Source of the DNA: Flavobacteriales bacterium
Lineage (GTDB): Bacteria; Bacteroidota; Bacteroidia; Flavobacteriales; Flavobacteriaceae
Length of the DNA stretch: 42,152 nt
Assembly: GCA_026996605.1 (NCBI GenBank)
Contig: JALWLE010000095.1
Coordinates: forward strand, 1-42,152
Direction of reading: 5' to 3'
The notes under the pieces are model-generated. The model was not told the DNA's origin and searched no databases. It saw only the letters and a list, made by a program, of their open reading frames with translations. A program made the translations under genes and the position numbers. Positions 24,636-31,473 of this stretch are shown here, piece after piece. Every line of letters starts with the position of its first letter. Position 1 is the first letter of the stretch.

Positions 24636-24824
24636 AGTGCAGAGTGCGCATCTATACATCCAGCTTCCTTCGTCATCGGAACAGTCAGCGACCTACATAG
24701 CAGAAACAAAGGTGGCTGAGTTTTTCAACTTTGGTCGGGATGTGCCGAAGCCCCGACAATCAAATAACCATGTTATCAAAAATAGGTACAATATTTGTAT
24801 GTTGTTTTAAAAAAAATATATAAA
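24636..24824. other. Intergenic repeat-rich region after folD
   Basis: It starts with an AAGTGCAGAGTGC tail and then holds two opposed half-copies of the CTTCGG/TCGGGA element (about 24664-24692 plus sense, 24734-24756 minus sense). GTCGGG and CCCGAC at 24734-24756 can pair. ACAATATTTG (24788-24797) resembles a -7 box for the next gene with one mismatch. Confidence 0.5.
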
Positions 24825-26168
24825 ATGAAACAAATTTCTTTTCTTTTGGCGCTGATTCTTACCGGACAAATAGTTTTTGCTCAAGATACCTTGACAGTTA
24901 AACTACATCCGACAAAGCAATATCCGTGGACAGTATTATATCAACTTAAAAATGTCAGACAAGAATATATTGATAACAAACAACAAAATAAAGACAGTGC
25001 TTTTGTATATAAAATGCAAAATTTAAAAACCGGTATGTATCTGTTGATGTATGATATGGACAGCCAAAATTTTGTATATTTTGTTTACAATCATGAGCCT
25101 ATAGAATTGGAAGTTTTTCCTAAACAACATAATAAGATTTTGATACGTCGCTCTAAAGAAAACAAGGTTTTCTTGCCTTTTGCCGGCAAGCATCAGCAAT
25201 GGGTGGCAAAATTAAATGAGTTGGAGAAGAAATTTAATTCAGATAAATTATCCGAAGCAGATAAAAGAACTTTTGAACAACAAAAATACTTACTTAACCA
25301 ATTACAAATCAATTATTTAAAAAAATCAGAAGGCTTGCTGGCACAAAAATATATCAGGGCAATGGCTGAATATTATCCTGATATCAATTTGGCTAAAACT
25401 GCTTATTGGAAAGATAAAAAAACACACTATTTGACCGGTTTGGATTTTAACGATACTGATTTGCAGCGGTCTAATATTCTTATCGATAAAATCAATACAT
25501 ACGTGTTTGAGATTGACCCACCCAAAGAACCGAAAACCAAACATTTGGAATATCTAAAACGTATTGAAAATGTTGTTTCCAAAATTGATAATCAAACTTA
25601 CCGAAATAATGTGATTATTTCATTGACCAATTCGTTTATCAATGTCGATGGGCGTGTCACCAAAATGTTGATAGAAAAATACATCAAAAAAATGCCCGAA
25701 AAGGATAAAAACCATATTAATATAAAAAGTATTTTAGACCAAGTCGGAATTACGGTTGGTGAAAAAGCACCGGATTTTAATTTTACGGATTTTTTAAACA
25801 AAAAACATCAATTATCGAAAATAGTACCCAAAAAGCCTTACACTTTGTTAATATTTTGGAGTGCTACTTGTTCGCACTGTTTACACGCCATGCCCATTGT
25901 TAAGAAAATGATGCAAAAAAGAAAAGATTTCAATGTGATTGCCATCGCCTTGGAATATGAAAAATATCCTTGGAGTGTGGAACAACAAAATTACCCCGAT
26001 TATTACCATGGATTAAAACTCAAAAAATGGCAAAATCCTATTGTTAAAACTTACGGCGTTCATGCGACTCCTACCTTTTTTATTTTAAATAAACAAGGAG
26101 AAGTTATTGCTAAACCTTATTTAGTAGAAGATATTGAAACTTGGTTAAAAAATCATCCGGCTAGGTAA
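24825..26168 (+). CDS. TlpA-like thioredoxin with N-terminal helical domain
   Basis: A 447-residue secreted protein. A signal peptide (about 1-19, ending VFAQ) is followed by an N-terminal part (about 20-310) like the DUF4369/DUF5106 region seen on Bacteroidota thiol oxidoreductases, then a TlpA/ResA-type thioredoxin domain (about 315-447). The redox motif is CSHC (Cys349 and Cys352) and the cis-proline loop ATPT. It probably reduces disulfides in the periplasm. I start at ATG 24825 because the upstream TTG (24795) would put ten residues before a normal signal peptide. Its stop lies 60 bases from the convergent ABC-F stop. Confidence 0.85.
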   Translation: MKQISFLLALILTGQIVFAQDTLTVKLHPTKQYPWTVLYQLKNVRQEYIDNKQQNKDSAFVYKMQNLKTGMYLLMYDMDSQNFVYFVYNHEPIELEVFPKQHNKILIRRSKENKVFLPFAGKHQQWVAKLNELEKKFNSDKLSEADKRTFEQQKYLLNQLQINYLKKSEGLLAQKYIRAMAEYYPDINLAKTAYWKDKKTHYLTGLDFNDTDLQRSNILIDKINTYVFEIDPPKEPKTKHLEYLKRIENVVSKIDNQTYRNNVIISLTNSFINVDGRVTKMLIEKYIKKMPEKDKNHINIKSILDQVGITVGEKAPDFNFTDFLNKKHQLSKIVPKKPYTLLIFWSATCSHCLHAMPIVKKMMQKRKDFNVIAIALEYEKYPWSVEQQNYPDYYHGLKLKKWQNPIVKTYGVHATPTFFILNKQGEVIAKPYLVEDIETWLKNHPAR

Positions 26169-26203
26169 GTTGGTTATTTGGTTAATCGGTTATTTGCCTG
26201 TCC

Positions 26204-26221
26204 TCCCGACGTACGTCGGGA
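26204..26221. repeat. Perfect palindrome between convergent genes
   Basis: TCCCGACGTACGTCGGGA, an 18-base perfect palindrome between the convergent ends of the thioredoxin and ABC-F genes, flanked on both sides by GGTTATTTGG words. It may act as a transcription-stopping structure, but lacks a T-tract. Confidence 0.6.
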
Positions 26222-26228
26222 TAGGGGG

Positions 26229-28157
26229 TTATTTGGTGTCACTTATACTATCCAATTCCGTATGTAATTGTTCCCATTCACTCATCAAATTATCTAAGCG
26301 GTTTTGGGCTGCTGTATAAGTATTGAAAAAATCGGGGTCAGCCGGTGGATTTGGAGCGGATAATTGTGTTTCCATTTCAGTAATCGCCTGTTCTTGTTGT
26401 TCTATTTCTTGTTCTATTTTACCCAGCCGGTTTTTGAGTTGCTTTTGTTGCTTTCTATTGGCTTTGCGTTGTTCGTAAGTATTGACTTTTTGTTTTTTAT
26501 CTTGTGATACCGATGTGTTTTTTTGCAGTTCAATGGTTCTAAAATTTTCGGCTTGACGTTCTTGCAAGAAATAATCAATATCACCGAGATGTACCTTGAT
26601 GTTTTTATCTTTAAATTCAATAGTTTTATCAGACAAGCCCTGCAAAAAATGCCGGTCGTGAGAAACCACAATCAGTGTCCCGTCAAAGCTTAAAAGGGCT
26701 TGCTGTAAAACGTCTTTGGAATGCATATCCAAGTGGTTGGTCGGCTCGTCCATAATCAAGACATTGAAGGGTTGCATCATCATCACTGCCAATGCCAAGC
26801 GGTTGCGTTCGCCACCGGACAGTACACCGGCTTTTTTGTGTACATCGTCACCTGAAAATAAAAAAGCTCCCAAAATATCTCGAACTTTGGTACGATTGGT
26901 ATCATCGGAAGCAGCTTCGAGTGTTTCCAGTACCGTTAAGTCCGGATTGAGATACTCCGACTGATTTTGTGCAAAATAACCGATTTGTACATTATGTCCG
27001 GTTTTGACAAGTCCACTGCTTGCTTGCAGTTCGCCAACCAAAATTTTAGCCAATGTAGTTTTTCCGGCACCGTTTTGTCCGACAAACGCCAAGCGTTCGC
27101 CTTTGGAGATAATCAGATTGATGTCTTTTAAAACTTCTTTATTTCCGTAACTTTTATAGAGTTGTTCTATTTCAAAAACTATTTTTCCCGAAGGCTTGCC
27201 GACCGGAAAACGAATATTCATGGTTTGATTATCAACCGCATCGACTTCTATACGTTCCATTTTTTCCAGTTTCTTAATCAGCGATTGGGCAAAACTGGCT
27301 TTGGTGGCTTTGTAACGAAATTTTTCAATCAGTCGTTCGGTTTCTTTGATTTCTTTTTCTTGATTTTTGGCAGCTTGTTGCTGTTTTTCAATTAATTCGG
27401 CTTTTATTTTTAAAAATTGCGAATAGGGTTTCGGAAAATCATAGGTTTTGTTTTTGGTTAATTCGATAGTCCGATTGGTCACATTATCGAGAAACATCTG
27501 GTCGTGCGATACCAATAACAATATGCCTTTATAGTTCTTTAAAAAATTTTCAAACCACAATATGCTTTCGATATCCAAATGGTTGGTCGGCTCATCGAGT
27601 AGCAGAATATCGTTGTTTTGCAGTAGAATTTTTGCCAATTCAATCCGCATGCGCCATCCACCCGAAAAGGTTTCTACCGGTTTTTGAAAATCGGCATCGG
27701 TAAAACCTAAGCCCTTTAACACTTTTTCGGTTTTACCTTTATATTGGTAACCGCCTGTTAGTTGAAATTGCTCTTGTAAATGATGGTACTCGTCGAGTAA
27801 CTGCATATAATTATCGCTTTCAAAATCCGTACGTTCCGCCAACTCATTTTCCAAGCGGCTAATAGTATTTTCAATACGTTTGATGTCGTCAAAAGCTTTA
27901 TAAGTCTCTTCCAAAACCGTAGTACCGCCTTCAAAATCGATATCTTGTTTTAAATAGCCGATTTTATACCCTTTTAGAATATCAATTTGTCCTTCTGCCG
28001 GAATAATATCTCCGTTAATGGCTTTGAGTAAAGTCGATTTGCCCACACCATTGCGACCAATCAAACCGGCTCTATTTCCCGGATTTAATTGAAAGTTGAC
28101 ATTTCTAATAATATCATTGCCACCAAGACGTATGGTAAGTTTCGAAATATTGAGCAT
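26229..28157 (-). CDS. ABC-F family ATPase (ribosome-associated)
   Basis: A 642-residue protein with two ABC cassettes and no membrane segments. Cassette 1 (about 1-235): Walker A GRNGVGKST, signature FSGGWRMRIELA, Walker B LLLDEPTNHLD. Cassette 2 (about 320-535): GQNGAGKTT, LSGGERNRLALA, LIMDEPTNHLD. A basic linker rich in KEIKETERLIEKFRYK and a C-terminal coiled coil (about 560-640) resemble the Uup/YheS branch. ABC-F proteins act at the ribosomal E site to relieve stalling or give antibiotic protection; no resistance role should be inferred here. Its upstream promoter has both boxes. Confidence 0.95.
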   Translation of the reverse strand: MLNISKLTIRLGGNDIIRNVNFQLNPGNRAGLIGRNGVGKSTLLKAINGDIIPAEGQIDILKGYKIGYLKQDIDFEGGTTVLEETYKAFDDIKRIENTISRLENELAERTDFESDNYMQLLDEYHHLQEQFQLTGGYQYKGKTEKVLKGLGFTDADFQKPVETFSGGWRMRIELAKILLQNNDILLLDEPTNHLDIESILWFENFLKNYKGILLLVSHDQMFLDNVTNRTIELTKNKTYDFPKPYSQFLKIKAELIEKQQQAAKNQEKEIKETERLIEKFRYKATKASFAQSLIKKLEKMERIEVDAVDNQTMNIRFPVGKPSGKIVFEIEQLYKSYGNKEVLKDINLIISKGERLAFVGQNGAGKTTLAKILVGELQASSGLVKTGHNVQIGYFAQNQSEYLNPDLTVLETLEAASDDTNRTKVRDILGAFLFSGDDVHKKAGVLSGGERNRLALAVMMMQPFNVLIMDEPTNHLDMHSKDVLQQALLSFDGTLIVVSHDRHFLQGLSDKTIEFKDKNIKVHLGDIDYFLQERQAENFRTIELQKNTSVSQDKKQKVNTYEQRKANRKQQKQLKNRLGKIEQEIEQQEQAITEMETQLSAPNPPADPDFFNTYTAAQNRLDNLMSEWEQLHTELDSISDTK

Positions 28158-28174
28158 ACTTATAATTTGAGCAT

Positions 28175-28206
28175 CAAAAATACGGGTTTAGATGGTATGA
28201 TGCAAA
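28175..28206 (-). promoter_or_regulatory. ABC-F gene promoter
   Basis: On the minus strand, TTTG (28203-28206), a 20-base spacer, then TATTTTTG (28175-28182); the ATG follows 17 bases later. It lies downstream of the toxin gene, so the ABC-F gene is not dependent on the TA promoter. Confidence 0.75.
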
Positions 28207-28247
28207 AGATTGTTTAGGTCGAATTATTAAGTGTTTTTTAGCATCCC

Positions 28248-28667
28248 CTATTTATCAAAAACTTTAATAAACATTGCAGGTGTCATAACACCCAAATTAC
28301 TCTTTTTGTAATCTTTTATATTTCGGGTTACAATAACGTCAATATTCCGGCTGTTTTCTGCAGCAAAATTCTGCAGAGCATCTTCAAAATCTTTAAAGTC
28401 TGAATTTAATGCATTTAAAACAACCTTTTTGTCCATTGATAATACATCAACCAAAGTCAGTAATTTTTGTAATTTTTCTATTACCTTTTGATGTCCGGCA
28501 GTTTTATGTAGCAAATAATAAATATTACTAATGATGACCGGTGTAACATAAGCTGTCAATTGATTTTGTTCACAAAGTCCCAAAATAAAAGCAGCATCAT
28601 CAGAAAAAGGTTTTCTATCAAAAAATAAGTCGAGTATAACGTCCGAATCAATTAATATCTTTCTCAT
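28248..28667 (-). CDS. VapC-like PIN domain toxin
   Basis: A 139-residue PIN domain protein. The acidic metal-binding residues of PIN ribonucleases are visible: Asp7 and Asp9 in ILIDSDVILD, Glu95/Asp96 in DFEDALQ, and Asp119 in TRNIKDYKKS. VapC toxins are Mg-dependent ribonucleases that cut tRNA or rRNA. The ATG overlaps the stop of the antitoxin (ATGA), so translation is coupled and both are on one mRNA. Target RNA is unknown. Confidence 0.88.
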   Translation of the reverse strand: MRKILIDSDVILDLFFDRKPFSDDAAFILGLCEQNQLTAYVTPVIISNIYYLLHKTAGHQKVIEKLQKLLTLVDVLSMDKKVVLNALNSDFKDFEDALQNFAAENSRNIDVIVTRNIKDYKKSNLGVMTPAMFIKVFDK

Positions 28668-28912
28668 TTCAAATATTTTTTTGATAATGCTTCTGTCAAT
28701 TCTTTTTTATAATCAAAATTTTCCGGCGCTTTAAAACTACCTTTTAAAGACTTAACAGTAGGTGAAATGTCCATAATCGTATCCTGATCGCTTGTAATGG
28801 TTTTAAGATAATTTTCAATGATATCAGAGACACTTTGTCCTTTTTTCTTAGCGTACAATTTTGCTTTTTTAATAATAGATTCTTCTATACTTAAAGTTAA
28901 TTTTTTGTTCAT
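28664..28912 (-). CDS. Antitoxin, DUF6364-like, partner of PIN toxin
   Basis: An 82-residue protein. The N-terminal LTLSIEESIIKKAKLYAKKK and SVSDIIENYLKTI pattern fits a ribbon-helix-helix DNA-binding domain of the DUF6364 antitoxin type. The C-terminal half (about 45-82) is probably the flexible part that wraps the toxin. RHH antitoxins bind and repress their own promoter. An inverted repeat (28920-28940) is located exactly between the -7 box and the ATG and is a good operator candidate. Confidence 0.85.
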   Translation of the reverse strand: MNKKLTLSIEESIIKKAKLYAKKKGQSVSDIIENYLKTITSDQDTIMDISPTVKSLKGSFKAPENFDYKKELTEALSKKYLK

Positions 28913-28919
28913 AGCAAAA

Positions 28920-28940
28920 TACGTTTTACAATTACACGTA
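28920..28940. promoter_or_regulatory. Candidate TA operator (inverted repeat)
   Basis: TACGT-N11-ACGTA, placed between the TATTTTTG box (28941-28948) and the antitoxin ATG, overlapping the expected transcription start. In addition, AAACGTATTTT occurs twice on the minus strand around it, once upstream of the box and once at the start codon. Both fit a repressor site. Confidence 0.5.
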
Positions 28941-28974
28941 CAAAAATAGCAAAAAAAATACGTTTATTTTCAAA
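28941..28974 (-). promoter_or_regulatory. Toxin-antitoxin promoter
   Basis: On the minus strand TTTG (28971-28974), 22 bases, then TATTTTTG (28941-28948). The ATG follows 28 bases further. Confidence 0.65.
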
Positions 28975-29049
28975 ATCATAAACTTTTCTTAAAGACAGCA
29001 TAAATCCGTTGGATTATTAGCATATTTGTATTGAAAATAATGCCAATTT

Positions 29050-31473
29050 ATGACAAGTAACTTTTCTTATATACACTTTATAATCCTGTTATTATCCGGC
29101 GCATTTTATGCTCAAGCTCAAAAAACAAATATAAAAACACTACAAGCCGTAAGGGTACAAAAAGCACCAAAAATAGACGGTATTGCCAATGACCCGCAAT
29201 GGCAAAAAGCCAAAGAAGCAACCGGTTTTTATATGTTTAAGCCCGGCGATGGTAATCCATTACCCAAAGAATTTGATACCAAAGTGAGAGTAGTTTATGA
29301 TGATGCCGGATTGTATATATTGGCTTTGATGAAAGACCCTAACCCTGAAAAAATCACCCGTATTTTCGGATTGCGTGACCAAACCATACAAGCCGATCAG
29401 TTTTCGGTTATTATCAATCCGTTTTCAACCCCCAATAACAATTATCTTTTTGCAGTTTACGCATCCGGCTCGCAATTGGACGGCAATGACCCCAAAGGAA
29501 AGGATTTGTCGTGGAATGCGGTGTGGAAATCAGAAGTGTCTATTACCAAAGACGGCTGGTTGGTAGAAATGGCTATTCCATATTCAGCTCTGCGCTTTCA
29601 AAATGAACCCGTTCAAACATGGTCAATCGGATTTTTAAGACATATTGACCGTATCCGTGAAGATTATTCATGGACTTATATCGATAAAACCAAAAGCGGT
29701 GATATGGTGCAATTTTTGGGTAGATTAACTAATTTAAATAATTTAAAACCACCGGTTCGCTTGAGTTTATATCCCTATACATCAGTTGTACACAACCGTT
29801 TTGACGGTCAAAACCAAACAGATTTCGGCTTTGGTATGGATTTAAAGTACGGTTTGAGCGAGAGCTATACTTTAGATGCTACGTTGATCCCCGATTTCAG
29901 TGATACGCCTTATGATGAACTTCAGCTCAATTTGGGACCATTTGAACAATATTATCAAGAGAAACGCCAATTTTTTACCGAAGGTTTTGATTTGTTTAAC
30001 AAAGCGCGCTTATTTTATTCGCGTCGTATCGGAGGAACGCCTTCCGGATATTATGATGTCGCATATCAACTTAAAGATGAAGAAACGGTTATTGATAATC
30101 CTGAAAAAGTACAATTGATTAATGCTTTAAAAATATCAGGACGCAGTAAAAACGGTTTGGGCATTGGCTTTTTTAATGCCATCACCAACGAAACCGAAGC
30201 CACTGTCAAAAATGAACAAACCGGTGAGGAACGGCTAATTGTAACCGAACCTTATGCCAATTACAATATTTTTGTAATGGATTACAATTTTAAAGGCAAT
30301 TCTACGGTCAGCTTGATTAATACCAATGTGATTAGACAAGGGAGTTTTAGAGATGCCAATGTAACGGGTTTGTCCGCTCATCTCTACGCTCAAGATAATA
30401 CTTTGAAAATCATAGCGGTAACAGCCATGAGTTTGATTAATGAACAAGAGCAATATACCAAAGGCTTTAAATATATTTTAGAAGCTTCCAAAAAGCTGAA
30501 AGCACATAAACTTCGGGCGCTTGTCAGAGTAATGGACCCTTTTTATGACAGTAACGATATGGGATTTAACCGTCATAATAATTATGCCAATTTTGATGTC
30601 AGATATTCATACAGTATCTTAAAACCCACCAAGCATTTTAACGCTTTACACATTAGTTTTGGTGCCGGATTTGACCACTTATACGAAAACTTACAAAAAG
30701 TACAAAATGATTTTGAATTAAAAGGTTTTTTTACTAACAAAAAATATTTGAGTTACGGTTTCGGATTGGAGTACATAACCGATGCTCACGATTACTACGA
30801 ACCGAGAACGCCCGGACGGTTTTTTCTCGATAAAGCGCACGGCGGTTTTTGGGCATTTGTATCATCGGATTATCGCAAAAGATTTGCCGGTGATGTCAAA
30901 ATAGCCCGTTTTACCAAATTTAACGATCCGCAAAATTATTATAGTTTTGGAGTTTTCCCCCGTTTTCGAATGAGTAACCGTTTTCATATCAATTACCAAT
31001 TCAAATTGGAACAAATGAATAACGGCAAAGGATATGTCGATTTTTCAGACAATCAAATCATATTTGGTAACCGGCAACAACGCACTTTAACTAACAGCTT
31101 GGGAGTTAACTATTTTTTTAGTACCAAATCGGCTGTTAATCTGAATTTGCGTTACTATTGGGCTCCGGTTTATTACGATAAATTCTACAAGTTAAACGAC
31201 GATGGTACTTTAACAAAAATTGATAATTATAACGAAAACAAAGACATCAACTATAATGTCTGGAATATGGATCTCGGTTATACTTGGGAATTTGCCCCCG
31301 GAAGCAATATGTCATTATTATATCGTAATTCATTGCTAAATTATGACTCTAATGCCCAAATCGGGTTCAATGATAATATCGATAATCTGTTATCACAACC
31401 GCTACGCAATACCTTTATCTTGAAAATGACTTATTATATCGACTACAATACGGTAAAAAACCGTTGGTTCTAA
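29050..31473 (+). CDS. DUF5916 outer-membrane protein with CBM9-like domain
   Basis: An 807-residue protein with a signal peptide (about 1-23, ending YAQA). Residues about 30-225 resemble a CBM9-like/DOMON sugar-binding beta sandwich (KIDGIANDPQW, VRVVYDDAGLYILALMKD, WNAVWKSEVSITKDGWLVEM). The rest is DUF5916, rich in alternating beta strands, with a probable barrel to the C terminus (ending in Trp-Phe). The family is usual in Bacteroidota, of unknown function; a surface sugar-related role is only inference. Its stop codon overlaps the stop of the convergent receiver/PPDK-N gene by sharing CTAA. Confidence 0.85.
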   Translation: MTSNFSYIHFIILLLSGAFYAQAQKTNIKTLQAVRVQKAPKIDGIANDPQWQKAKEATGFYMFKPGDGNPLPKEFDTKVRVVYDDAGLYILALMKDPNPEKITRIFGLRDQTIQADQFSVIINPFSTPNNNYLFAVYASGSQLDGNDPKGKDLSWNAVWKSEVSITKDGWLVEMAIPYSALRFQNEPVQTWSIGFLRHIDRIREDYSWTYIDKTKSGDMVQFLGRLTNLNNLKPPVRLSLYPYTSVVHNRFDGQNQTDFGFGMDLKYGLSESYTLDATLIPDFSDTPYDELQLNLGPFEQYYQEKRQFFTEGFDLFNKARLFYSRRIGGTPSGYYDVAYQLKDEETVIDNPEKVQLINALKISGRSKNGLGIGFFNAITNETEATVKNEQTGEERLIVTEPYANYNIFVMDYNFKGNSTVSLINTNVIRQGSFRDANVTGLSAHLYAQDNTLKIIAVTAMSLINEQEQYTKGFKYILEASKKLKAHKLRALVRVMDPFYDSNDMGFNRHNNYANFDVRYSYSILKPTKHFNALHISFGAGFDHLYENLQKVQNDFELKGFFTNKKYLSYGFGLEYITDAHDYYEPRTPGRFFLDKAHGGFWAFVSSDYRKRFAGDVKIARFTKFNDPQNYYSFGVFPRFRMSNRFHINYQFKLEQMNNGKGYVDFSDNQIIFGNRQQRTLTNSLGVNYFFSTKSAVNLNLRYYWAPVYYDKFYKLNDDGTLTKIDNYNENKDINYNVWNMDLGYTWEFAPGSNMSLLYRNSLLNYDSNAQIGFNDNIDNLLSQPLRNTFILKMTYYIDYNTVKNRWF

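Noticed and set aside
26229-28157. Call of the ABC-F gene as an antibiotic resistance determinant
   Set aside because: Sequence is of the housekeeping Uup/YheS-like type with C-terminal coiled coil; nothing points to a resistance subfamily.
29021-29028. CATATTTG before the DUF5916 gene as a promoter
   Set aside because: One mismatch to TAnnTTTG and no -33 box, so not listed as a feature.
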